Shown here: positions 9,483-16,838 of the stretch, piece after piece
Numbering within the stretch: position 1 is the first letter of the stretch
Layout: the number at the start of each line of letters is the position of its first letter
Source: a virus
Virus record (IMG/VR): IMGVR_UViG_3300012954_000085
Span: 1 to 23,768 of that record
DNA: 23,768 nucleotides
Reading direction: 5' to 3' (one strand)
Translations under genes and position numbers: made by a program
The notes under the pieces: model-generated
What the model was told of the DNA's origin: nothing
Database searches by the model: none
The model's input: only the letters and a program-made list of their open reading frames with translations

Positions 9483-10247
9483 TCAAATGATTCTAGTCTT
9501 CTCGTGTCCAACTCGACACTTAGGATCACACCAGATCTCGAACCCTGCTTTCTTAGCATCAAGGCAGAATGAAACGTCCTCTCCACACATGTCCTGGACT
9601 TCACCAGACTCAAAAACCTGCATTTGTGGTGCAAACCAGGGGTACTTCATCATCTCGTGTTCAAACACACCATACTTGATCAACAACCAACCGAAACCGG
9701 TGTAGTCAACAGTAAATGGTTTGCGACGCTTCTGAATACCATCAAGCATCTCGTGGTTCATCACACCACCATTGTTCTTGAAGTCATCTTCTTCCAACCA
9801 GTGTGCAACAGAAGTGGTATTGCCATCTTCAGTCACATACCAACCAGCAGCAAGGTCTCTGTCCATCCAAAGGATACGATAGAACTGCTCAAGACCAAAA
9901 ACAATATCACTGTCAATCCACAGTTGGTAGTCATATTGCAGTTTGCCCTGCCAAGGTTTTTGATCTGGACCTTGGAGAACATTTGCACCCAAGCACTTAC
10001 AACGGGCAAAGTTGACCATTGACGAGTAGTCTTGGGAGATTTGAATAGCACCTCCCTGCTGCACAATCTCAAAACAGAGTTGTACAAAGTTCTTGAGGAA
10101 GATATATGATACACCGCGACCAGGAAGGCAGAAGACAAAGGTCTTACCCTTTACCATCTCTCTTGCGGCTTCAATTGAAAATTCGTCCGACTTTTGTGTC
10201 TGTTCACCTTCAGGCGGAGTCGTCACCACCTTGAAACCTTTAGCCAT
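9483..10247 (-). CDS. GT-A-fold glycosyltransferase
   Basis: This 254-aa soluble protein looks like a GT-A glycosyltransferase, transferring a sugar from a nucleotide donor with a bound divalent metal. The DxD motif is DSD at residues 112-114 in YDYQLWIDSDIVF. The acceptor-side acidic motif is GED at 222-224 (CGEDVSFCLDAKKAG), and a C-terminal metal-ligand type histidine is H248 (RVGHE). The N-terminal ~35 residues are polar and outside the fold, which begins at KTFVFCLPGRGVSYIF with a GT-A first strand. There is no signal peptide or membrane anchor, so it should act in the host cytoplasm. Similar genes occur near gp25 in T4-like cyanophages. The donor and acceptor are unknown. The neighbouring sulfo-, carbamoyl- and SGNH genes suggest a decorated glycan. 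Confidence 0.8.
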   Translation of the reverse strand: MAKGFKVVTTPPEGEQTQKSDEFSIEAAREMVKGKTFVFCLPGRGVSYIFLKNFVQLCFEIVQQGGAIQISQDYSSMVNFARCKCLGANVLQGPDQKPWQGKLQYDYQLWIDSDIVFGLEQFYRILWMDRDLAAGWYVTEDGNTTSVAHWLEEDDFKNNGGVMNHEMLDGIQKRRKPFTVDYTGFGWLLIKYGVFEHEMMKYPWFAPQMQVFESGEVQDMCGEDVSFCLDAKKAGFEIWCDPKCRVGHEKTRII

Positions 10248-10270
10248 ACATGTAGGTCAATTTGTAATAA

Positions 10271-10296
10271 GGCATCATGCCTGCAGGCATAATACC
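10271..10296 (-). terminator. Intercistronic 13-bp hairpin after the radical SAM gene
   Basis: The centre (10277-10290) is a perfect 14-bp palindrome, ATGCCTGCAGGCAT. In minus-strand RNA the stem extends to 13 bp including two G-U wobbles. In plus-strand RNA those positions become A-C mismatches, so the structure favours minus transcripts. It lies 7 nt beyond the radical SAM stop. The following bases (TTATTAC) are only weakly U-rich, so it may be a leaky terminator, a processing site or a stability element. Confidence 0.5.
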
Positions 10297-10303
10297 ATAT
10301 TAT

Positions 10304-11518
10304 TTAGTACCCCGCAAGTTCGGGAAAAGTCTGTCTCCAATTGGTATTTCTTAGACTGTCAAGGTCATCAAAATACTTTTTCGCCTTTATCCATCCATTT
10401 GTTATTGGACTTTGCATCATCTGCTTAGCAACAGACTCATCTACACTTTTCACATCATCATAGATCTCTTCTTTGATGGGATGGGGCAAATTATTGACCC
10501 TGAGGTAATCTGGGTTTTCTAGGTTGTTATAGATCTGAAATGGACGTTTTTTGAGACCACGTTTTTCAAAAAACTCAAATACTTCCTTGATCTTGTAAAC
10601 AGACAAAACAGATGGAGTATATGTTCCTGCAATTGACCCCTTACCAGTCCTAAGGAAATACTCGCGTATTTCGTCCACATGACTCAAGGTCTGCTCCCAA
10701 TTAGTTGGATATCGCAAATAATAGTTCCTATCACCCAAACCATCACAACTCCACTGAATGTGGGTATAATTGAATCTATCAAGATATTTTTGCATCTGCT
10801 TCAAAGTAAATATCGTCATATTCGATACATACGACAAACTAATAGACCTTGACTTACCAGAACCAGCAAGAGCATCTAAAACCCTAAAATGGGATTTCAT
10901 TAGCATCGGTTCTCCACCACAGAAAGATATTGACTTGATACGATCTGCATTATCTAAAATGTCACTTATAATGTCACTAAATTGAGCTTGATCAATTTTT
11001 AGGAGATCTGTATCTGGAAACTTATTAGTTCTCGGATATCTCTTATCAAGATCTGCTAATTGCTCTAAACGTCTGTCTCTAGTCGTAGAATCTCCAGAAT
11101 GGCAACCATAGCATTCTAAGTTACAAGTATTACCATAAAAATTCAATTCTAGGTTCAGATTTCTTGCAGTGCCCGTATAACTCCCATCTTCGGCATAATG
11201 ATCTAAAATTTTGGGATCATACAACTCATTCATCAAACGAGGTGATGTACCAAAGTGTTTCTCCTTATAGAAACATCTTTGACACATTGCTTTGACATAT
11301 TCTGACATTTCACCAGCGAGCATTGCACGACGCAATTCTTTCGCCTCAGGACCATCATAATAATCAAATGGTGTCGTATTAGCAGGACCGACTAATTGTT
11401 GAGTTTGCATCCAACAGCATGGTGTATAACCATGCGACATTCCATTACGAATGTTGGTAAATGGATAAGAACAAAAAGAATTATTTTTTATGTCACTTAG
11501 AAGGTCTTCTTTCTTCAT
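10304..11518 (-). CDS. Radical SAM protein (twitch/SPASM-like, N-terminal extra cysteines)
   Basis: This 404-aa enzyme has the radical SAM signature CxxxCxxC at C132, C136 and C139 (NTCNLECYGCHSGD), which binds the 4Fe-4S cluster that cleaves S-adenosylmethionine. It also has the SAM-binding GGEP at 201-204. Before the core lie further cysteines at C16, C34, C35, C79 and C82 (YTPCCWMQ and AMCQRCFYKE), resembling a twitch/SPASM auxiliary-cluster domain placed N-terminally. I know this arrangement from a radical SAM family common in T4-like cyanophages. The substrate is unknown and could be a peptide or a sugar. I chose the ATG at 11518, whose first base is shared with the SGNH stop (TGATG). 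A GTG one codon earlier is possible. A hairpin follows the stop. Confidence 0.85.
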   Translation of the reverse strand: MKKEDLLSDIKNNSFCSYPFTNIRNGMSHGYTPCCWMQTQQLVGPANTTPFDYYDGPEAKELRRAMLAGEMSEYVKAMCQRCFYKEKHFGTSPRLMNELYDPKILDHYAEDGSYTGTARNLNLELNFYGNTCNLECYGCHSGDSTTRDRRLEQLADLDKRYPRTNKFPDTDLLKIDQAQFSDIISDILDNADRIKSISFCGGEPMLMKSHFRVLDALAGSGKSRSISLSYVSNMTIFTLKQMQKYLDRFNYTHIQWSCDGLGDRNYYLRYPTNWEQTLSHVDEIREYFLRTGKGSIAGTYTPSVLSVYKIKEVFEFFEKRGLKKRPFQIYNNLENPDYLRVNNLPHPIKEEIYDDVKSVDESVAKQMMQSPITNGWIKAKKYFDDLDSLRNTNWRQTFPELAGY

Positions 11519-12357
11519 CACTTAGGAAAAAAGTGCTTGAGTCCTGGATGTTCAATCATTTGACTTAGAATCCATTTTGCGATAGCAATATGACCATTTG
11601 CACTAGGATGCCATCCCCCTAACCACCTGTGAGTGTCTTCCTCATCACCAGTGGCAAATTCAGTCTTACGATCCCGCAAATCAAGAGTTCTGTACTCTCT
11701 AATCAATTCTTCTTCATTCATCCACCATGATGGGCAGATAGCATTAGTTTCTCCGGGATGGTAGTCCCTAGGAACGAATTCTTCTTGAGATGGAGTAACA
11801 CCTTTGATATCGCGGTTCTTGACTAACTCCATCCATGGACTGACACAATACTTGAGTTCTGTTTCAGTCCATTCCTCTAATTGCAAGAAGATATAAGGAA
11901 TACCCTTCTTCTCAAAGTAACTTTCAAGAAGAAACACATTTTTGAAGAAATTTTCAATATACTGGGTCCGGGACTTGACATTCTTATCCCACCACTCACA
12001 AATCCCAATTACTTTGTGATCTGGGTGACAACCATGGAAATGTTCGTACTGATCCATGCTATACCAGCGTTCATGCTCTTCACTATAGAACGCCCACCTC
12101 TGGGGATGAGAAAACTCGACAACTACGAGATCTGCTTCATTATTCTCACACCAAGTGACTGTATCACGGGTAATCTGATCATTTGAGTAACCAGAGTATC
12201 CAATATTGTCAAAAGTAACATTCAACCCATATAAGTCATTGACATACTCACTGACTACGTTTGAGTACCTCAGTTTGTCTCTAAGTTCAAGACTATGCTC
12301 CAGACCGTCTAATTCGGTGCCTTCGCAGAAGGAATCTCCGGAGAATAGGATTTTCAT
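11518..12357 (-). CDS. SGNH/GDSL-family hydrolase or acyltransferase
   Basis: This 279-aa protein has SGNH-hydrolase features. Block I is GDSF at residues 7-10 with the nucleophile Ser9 directly after strand 1. Block II is probably NIGYSGYSNDQ near residue 54, and block V is WHPSANGH with catalytic His at residue 250. SGNH enzymes remove or transfer acyl groups on sugars, lipids or peptides. There is no signal peptide, so the action is probably intracellular or virion-associated. Its ATG overlaps the carbamoyltransferase stop (ATGA) and its stop overlaps the radical SAM start, so the three are coupled. It differs from the plus-strand SGNH group in block I (GDS, not GCS). Confidence 0.75.
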   Translation of the reverse strand: MKILFSGDSFCEGTELDGLEHSLELRDKLRYSNVVSEYVNDLYGLNVTFDNIGYSGYSNDQITRDTVTWCENNEADLVVVEFSHPQRWAFYSEEHERWYSMDQYEHFHGCHPDHKVIGICEWWDKNVKSRTQYIENFFKNVFLLESYFEKKGIPYIFLQLEEWTETELKYCVSPWMELVKNRDIKGVTPSQEEFVPRDYHPGETNAICPSWWMNEEELIREYRTLDLRDRKTEFATGDEEDTHRWLGGWHPSANGHIAIAKWILSQMIEHPGLKHFFPK

Positions 12358-13733
12358 AATACAGTCACGTTATACTTGTTTGAAAAATCTAATGCATCAG
12401 ACCATTCGTTGACCATTGGCATGCCACGAATGTTCAGTGATGTATTTAGTAGCACTGGGCAACCTGTGCGCTCTTCCCACGCCTCTAGAATCGCCCTGAA
12501 GACCGATGGACTGGTTTCCGGTACCGTTTGCACTCTTGCACTATTATCGACGTGTACGCAGGCAGGAATGTCGTCTGGACGCTTACATTGATAGACATAA
12601 GACATGTACCGGGAATGTTCTGGCATCCAGAAGTAATCTTGGCAAGATTCCTCCAGAATTGCCGGAGCAAACGGTCTGAACTTCTGCCTCTTCTTGATTT
12701 CGTTGACTCGATCCTTATTTGCAAAGGTTCGGGGGTCTGCAAGCAAAGATCTGTTGCCTAGGGCACGAGGACCATATTCTGCCTTGCCATTTGCAACACC
12801 ACAGATACCATCCCTCAAAAGAACGTCTACAACCTCTTTGGGGTCGATTTTACGAGAAATACTGTGACCAGTATAAGGAGTGAACTCAACCTTCTTACCA
12901 GACGCCAATAAGGCAGCACCAAGTGCCCCACCGGCATCTCCTGGATTAGGCATGATCCATAGATTGCACTTATCCCGGAGTTTGGTGTTGGCAACGCAAT
13001 TTAGGGCAACTCCACCCCCATAACAAATATTATTGCTGTACTGCATTGCTATATCAAAAATAGCATGCAATTCTGTCTCCAGAACAACCTGTGCACTAGC
13101 AGCAACGTCTTCTTTGCTCTCAATGTCAAGTTGACAACCACGATGGTTGTTTTGTGACAGAAGTTGGCGAACTTCATCGATATGCTTCGGTTTTCCGAAT
13201 GCTGCCATACCCATGAAGATGTATTCCTCATCTAAAGGGCGAAGACCTGCCCATCCTGTCAATGCAGAGTACCAAAGACCAATAGACTTGGGATATGCCT
13301 GAGACCAGACCTTTTTATAGACTGCTTTACCATCTTCCATCTTTGCAGTCCATACAGAACTGCAATCCCACTCACCAATACTATCTACAACGACACATGC
13401 TGCTTCTTCAAAGCATGAAGTCTGAAATGCTGCCGCAGCATGCGATTGGTGGTGAGGAAAACTAATAGTTGGGCGTAATGCTAGATGTCGCCGCCTACGC
13501 CAGTGTTTTTGTCCAGCAAAAAATTGCCGAACACGTTTCGGGAACTGCTTCTCGTAAAAAGCAACTACGTCAGCATTTGGGTTGAGATAATTGCCGTAAA
13601 ACGCAAGTTCACCGCACAATTTCTTGTCATGTTTTTTCTTAGAATATCTTTCGCTGTGTGCAGCAAAGATAATCTTGTTTTCATGAACAACTGCTAATCC
13701 AGCGTCATGAAATCCTTCAGAAAAACCAATCAT
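12354..13733 (-). CDS. Carbamoyltransferase, NodU/CmcH/TobZ family
   Basis: This 459-aa protein is a NodU/CmcH-type O-carbamoyltransferase. These use carbamoyl phosphate and ATP, through a carbamoyl-adenylate made in the Kae1-like domain, to carbamoylate a hydroxyl group, often on a sugar. The family motifs are present. FHDAGLAVV lies at 8-16, ERYSKKKHD follows, HHQSH at 94-98 gives metal ligands, and the nucleotide-binding GGVALNCVANTKL and GGALGAALL come later. The C-terminal domain carries EYGPRALGNRSLLADPR and CPVLLNTSLN. At 459 aa it is shorter than many bacterial members (about 570), with linker regions compacted and the extreme C-terminus slightly short, but all catalytic motifs are present. 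It overlaps both neighbours by ATGA. The substrate is unknown. Confidence 0.92.
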   Translation of the reverse strand: MIGFSEGFHDAGLAVVHENKIIFAAHSERYSKKKHDKKLCGELAFYGNYLNPNADVVAFYEKQFPKRVRQFFAGQKHWRRRRHLALRPTISFPHHQSHAAAAFQTSCFEEAACVVVDSIGEWDCSSVWTAKMEDGKAVYKKVWSQAYPKSIGLWYSALTGWAGLRPLDEEYIFMGMAAFGKPKHIDEVRQLLSQNNHRGCQLDIESKEDVAASAQVVLETELHAIFDIAMQYSNNICYGGGVALNCVANTKLRDKCNLWIMPNPGDAGGALGAALLASGKKVEFTPYTGHSISRKIDPKEVVDVLLRDGICGVANGKAEYGPRALGNRSLLADPRTFANKDRVNEIKKRQKFRPFAPAILEESCQDYFWMPEHSRYMSYVYQCKRPDDIPACVHVDNSARVQTVPETSPSVFRAILEAWEERTGCPVLLNTSLNIRGMPMVNEWSDALDFSNKYNVTVL

Positions 13734-13861
13734 TCTACCTCTTCTGTTTCGTCGTCATCTAGATCCTCCTCCATATCATCAACCTCATAAATGAACGGAT
13801 CCATTTTGCGAATTTTCCAGAGATTGTATTCACCTTTGATCCAATACCAAAGACGGAGCAT
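13730..13861 (-). CDS. Small hypothetical protein (43 aa) with acidic tail
   Basis: This ORF is supported by a strong Shine-Dalgarno sequence (GAGGT, 5-6 nt before the ATG at 13861) and by a stop/start overlap (ATGA) with the carbamoyltransferase. The N-terminal half is Trp-rich and basic (MLRLWYWIKGEYNLWKIRK). The C-terminal half is almost all acidic (EEDLDDDETEEVE). It may be a leader that couples translation into the carbamoyltransferase. The function is unknown. Confidence 0.7.
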   Translation of the reverse strand: MLRLWYWIKGEYNLWKIRKMDPFIYEVDDMEEDLDDDETEEVE

Positions 13862-13891
13862 AATTACCTCGACAGCAGACTATGTATGTTA

Positions 13892-14782
13892 TCACTTTCT
13901 CCAGGATTCTGGCAAGTGCCCAAAATACTGCTTCCAATGCTCATAACATGGTTCTAAAAAGATTCCTGCCTTCTCACGGGCATGATCTGGTAGATGCATG
14001 ACATCAGACTCCCACTGGTCATTCAAATATTGGATATGTGGAGCACAGGGACCTAAATCTGGAACATATGCGTTTGGATGAACATCTCCAATCTCCATAC
14101 CGATAAAATCAGAAAGTGGAGCAGTATCACCTGCCCAAAAATCTTCCATGATCGTAATATGGACGGCATCCTCTCCAAAAGCAGCTGCCCATTTGATATA
14201 CATGTCCACATAGTCAAAATCCATGCCACACTTCAAAAAATGCTCGACAGGTTTGTCTCTTTTCTGTGCCTGACGACAAGACCAGAGTCTACGGAGAGGA
14301 TCTCGAAAAATAATGTGGATTTTTACGTCAAAATAACTCTGTAAGTGAAATGCCAAGAATTGTAGATATTCTGGAGAGCAATATCCATTAGGATTGCTAA
14401 AATCAGCAACTGCCTTATAATCATCCTTGATATTATCCCAATGCTTGAGATAATATTGAACGTATTTCTTCAATTCAAACGGAGGACCCCAAAAATACTC
14501 AATTTCTTCCTCAGACCACTTTCCAGCAACATAAGGAGATTCGTGAGTGAAAATTTTTGGTTTTCTCGTTGTTATTGACTTCCTTGACGGTCCAAAAAAC
14601 TTCTTGTAGAATTTTACTCTCTCAAAAGTGTTTTTATCTTCCTGCAATTGAAGCAACCACAAATATCCCTTCTCTTTGCGGTGACCTGCATGACAATACT
14701 TGTTATACCACCCCAAAGTGTAGTATAATGGAGTAGTACCGGACCATCCCGTTCCTACGTTCAAAAATAACGTGGGTTTCAT
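13892..14782 (-). CDS. Sulfotransferase-family protein A
   Basis: This 296-aa protein fits the PAPS-dependent sulfotransferase fold, which transfers sulfate from 3'-phosphoadenylyl sulfate to hydroxyl or amino groups. A P-loop-like 5'-phosphosulfate segment is GTGWSGTTP at residues 10-18, right after strand 1. The 3'-phosphate site is FRDPLRRLWS at 159-168 with Arg and Ser in the expected places. The C-terminal half ends in WKQYFGHLPESWRK. It has no membrane segment. It is clearly paralogous to the divergent gene at 14969-15946, sharing the first residues MKPTL and the C-terminus. Its ATG shares one base with the 51-aa gene stop (TAATG). The acceptor is unknown. Sulfation of a glycan is plausible from the context. 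Confidence 0.8.
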   Translation of the reverse strand: MKPTLFLNVGTGWSGTTPLYYTLGWYNKYCHAGHRKEKGYLWLLQLQEDKNTFERVKFYKKFFGPSRKSITTRKPKIFTHESPYVAGKWSEEEIEYFWGPPFELKKYVQYYLKHWDNIKDDYKAVADFSNPNGYCSPEYLQFLAFHLQSYFDVKIHIIFRDPLRRLWSCRQAQKRDKPVEHFLKCGMDFDYVDMYIKWAAAFGEDAVHITIMEDFWAGDTAPLSDFIGMEIGDVHPNAYVPDLGPCAPHIQYLNDQWESDVMHLPDHAREKAGIFLEPCYEHWKQYFGHLPESWRK

Positions 14783-14937
14783 TATTCACATGGTTCAATT
14801 CTGATGTCTTCGACCTTATAAGTAGTATTGATTCCTGCCATGATCATTCTTTGCATGGTAGTGCGAATCTCTTCTGCTTGTTCCTTTGAAATAGATTCAA
14901 AGATCATTTTCTTGTCTAGATAGACATCGTAAGGCAT
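14782..14937 (-). CDS. Small hypothetical protein (51 aa), first gene of the accessory operon
   Basis: The protein begins MPYDVYLDKKMIFESISKEQ. A longer frame exists upstream, but I chose the ATG at 14937 because a strong AGGGGGG Shine-Dalgarno run lies about 8 nt before it. It has the YD-[IV]-[FY]-[VL] opening plus a Glu-rich helix also seen in the 59-aa protein that ends this operon, suggesting the two are distant relatives. It is coupled to sulfotransferase A by a TAATG overlap. The function is unknown. Confidence 0.7.
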   Translation of the reverse strand: MPYDVYLDKKMIFESISKEQAEEIRTTMQRMIMAGINTTYKVEDIRIEPCE

Positions 14938-14968
14938 AAAAATTCCCCCCTGACGTATATAGTTTACC
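14938..14968. promoter_or_regulatory. Compact divergent intergenic region
   Basis: Only 31 bp separate the two divergent start codons at 14937 and 14969. It holds the AGGGGGG Shine-Dalgarno run for the minus gene and a TATATA core at 14956-14961 that is AT-rich on both strands. Any promoter for either operon must use this core or lie inside the opposite gene. No clear late box is present. Confidence 0.4.
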
Positions 14969-15946
14969 ATGAAGCCCACTCTGCTTTTGAACCCTGGTAC
15001 AGGTTGGTCTGCTACCAGTCCATTTCATTACACAGTGACGATGGAGAACCAGTATGCCCACATGGGGCATAAGAAAGAGAACTGGTACCTCAACTGCTTG
15101 CAACAAAATACCCCATCCGCTTGGAGGATGTTCGATACCTTGTGGGAAGGTACGCAATACAACGGTGGTAAACGACCACCCACGCATCCTTTTGGGAAAT
15201 ATTTGTCCCGAAGTAACCTTTTTATCGAAAATACGTCAACTGAGATTCTCCAAAAGACTCCAAAACACATTGATGGGTATATTGAATACTTTTTAGGTCA
15301 CTATGAAAACGTCAAAGAGACATATGCGGCAGTTTGCGACTTCTCGAACGCCAATTTTAGTCTTGACAGGGAATTTTTGTTGGGAATTGCTCCAAAACTT
15401 CGTGATCACTTCAACGTAAAGGTCACAATGCAGTTCCGGGACCCGGTTCGGCGCTATTTTTCCGAAGTTGGCAGTGTCTGTCAGCGAGAACTCGAAATTA
15501 TGGACGCATTTGGAGGCGATTTTGTCGCTTCTCGTTATGCTGCCAGAAAAAAGCACAAAAAACTCTTTTTCTGGAACCTAAAAAAGGATCGTTTGCCGTA
15601 TCACTGCGATTATACCGATGGTTACCTGAAATTTTGCGATGCATTTGGGAAAGAAAACGTTTATCCCATGGTTATGGAAGATTTTTGGAACCCAGATAAG
15701 GAAAAAGAAGAGTTAGAGCGTCTTTCTAACTTCCTAAATTACAAAATTACCAAAATTCATCATAATTGTTATGTCCCAGACATGGGAAGTAATGCACCTG
15801 AGTACGATTACCTCAAAGATCAGTGGTCAAGTGACATTGAAGACCTTGATGAAGAGGATATCAACGTTGCTGGAATGTATATGGGTCGCTTCTATAAGGA
15901 TTGGAAGGTTGTTTTCGATGAGTTGCCTGATTCATGGGGAAAATAG
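14969..15946 (+). CDS. Sulfotransferase-family protein B
   Basis: This 325-aa protein is a paralogue of sulfotransferase A, arranged head to head. The N-terminal segment GTGWSATSP (10-18) aligns with GTGWSGTTP, but its P-loop Gly and Thr positions are changed to Ala and Ser. The 3'-phosphate segment FRDPVRRYFS (156-165) keeps Arg and Ser. The C-terminus (WKVVFDELPDSWGK) also aligns with A. It is about 30 residues longer, with a Lys-rich insertion near residues 190-210. It may use the same donor, PAPS, on a different acceptor, or have reduced activity because of the P-loop changes. It starts the plus-strand accessory run. The window shows no Shine-Dalgarno sequence before its ATG. Confidence 0.78.
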   Translation: MKPTLLLNPGTGWSATSPFHYTVTMENQYAHMGHKKENWYLNCLQQNTPSAWRMFDTLWEGTQYNGGKRPPTHPFGKYLSRSNLFIENTSTEILQKTPKHIDGYIEYFLGHYENVKETYAAVCDFSNANFSLDREFLLGIAPKLRDHFNVKVTMQFRDPVRRYFSEVGSVCQRELEIMDAFGGDFVASRYAARKKHKKLFFWNLKKDRLPYHCDYTDGYLKFCDAFGKENVYPMVMEDFWNPDKEKEELERLSNFLNYKITKIHHNCYVPDMGSNAPEYDYLKDQWSSDIEDLDEEDINVAGMYMGRFYKDWKVVFDELPDSWGK

Positions 15947-15999
15947 AGTGCTACCAAGTCACCGTAATGACTTTGACCATATTCGCCAAACTATGTCGC

Positions 16000-16007
16000 G
16001 ATAAATA
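16000..16007 (+). promoter_or_regulatory. Late promoter-like box
   Basis: GATAAATA matches the NATAAATA late box of T4-like cyanophages. It lies 42 nt before the first tandem SGNH gene, in the 103-nt gap after sulfotransferase B. That gap holds nothing else I recognise. Confidence 0.5.
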
Positions 16008-16049
16008 CGGCAGGATACCACGATTACTACCTCCTCGTTATATCACAGA

Positions 16050-16838
16050 ATGACGCTAGTTACCTTTGGATGCTCTTGGACGTTTGGAGTTGGTCTCCAT
16101 TACGAAGAAGGGATGACTGAAATAGATTATCGCAAGAGCGGTAAGATGACCGATAAAGAAGTATCCAGAGAATATGCATGGAGAAGCATCCTTGCTGAAC
16201 GTTGGGGGATGGAAAATAAGAATTTTGCGGTAATGGGATCCTCAAATGAGAGGCAATTCCGTATGGCGACGAAATATTTTGGAGATTTGTCGAAACAGAA
16301 GTGTCAAAATACCACTGTCATATGGGCATTGACAGTTACACCACGCACAGAAGTGTGGTATAACTCAAAACAGGACTATGTAAACGTTCTATTTGGTAAT
16401 GGATGGGGTAAAGACGCTATGAAAGAGCGTGCACAATTCAATGTCAAGGAACATATAACCCATCACTACAATCATGAGCAAAAAGTTATCCTCTTATCGC
16501 AACAAATAAGGTTCTGGGACAAGTTTTTTGCTCTTGCTGGGATCAAAAATTACTGGTTGGATACTTTCAACCACCATAATTACGACTACAAGAGTCCTAA
16601 TATGCTTTTTGATGACAAACCTCAGCGGGATTTACTATCATTGAGATGTGCAGACCGTGGTTATGCTCCTAAAGCAGACGGATATCACGTTTCACAGTTC
16701 GCTGACAGCGATTCCAGCAGAGTTCCCTACCTCGTAAAGCAAGGTGATCTAAATCCATACTCATATCATCCAACAAAATCCTGCCACGCCTGGTTCGCTG
16801 ACAAAATTTATGACGAGATTGCTAACATTAGGGTGTAG
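16050..16838 (+). CDS. SGNH-family hydrolase-like protein 1
   Basis: This 262-aa protein belongs to the SGNH superfamily. After the first strand comes GCSW at residues 7-10, with Ser9 as nucleophile. The block II region MGSSNERQF is near residue 64, WALTVTPRTEVW forms the next strand and turn, and YSYHPT with His240 supplies the catalytic base. A segment shared with its relatives (FWDKFFALAGIKNYWLDTFN) marks it as part of the tandem family that follows. It has no signal peptide. Its last 29 nt overlap the start of the next gene, so the GCSW-coding strand of gene 2 is also the tail of gene 1. No Shine-Dalgarno sequence precedes its ATG. Likely chemistry is esterase or acyl transfer on an unknown substrate. 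Confidence 0.75.
   Translation: MTLVTFGCSWTFGVGLHYEEGMTEIDYRKSGKMTDKEVSREYAWRSILAERWGMENKNFAVMGSSNERQFRMATKYFGDLSKQKCQNTTVIWALTVTPRTEVWYNSKQDYVNVLFGNGWGKDAMKERAQFNVKEHITHHYNHEQKVILLSQQIRFWDKFFALAGIKNYWLDTFNHHNYDYKSPNMLFDDKPQRDLLSLRCADRGYAPKADGYHVSQFADSDSSRVPYLVKQGDLNPYSYHPTKSCHAWFADKIYDEIANIRV

Noticed and set aside
9395-9634. 79-codon minus frame overlapping the glycosyltransferase end
   Set aside because: It overlaps two better supported genes in another frame and has no family features.
12354-13733. Carbamoyltransferase as a broken pseudogene because it is shorter than bacterial members
   Set aside because: The frame is intact, all catalytic and nucleotide-binding motifs are present, and both ends overlap neighbouring genes normally.
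14938-14979. Longer N-terminus (MGFMVNYIRQGGIF) for the 51-aa protein
   Set aside because: A strong AGGGGGG Shine-Dalgarno run sits just before the internal ATG at 14937, and the extension would run into sulfotransferase B.
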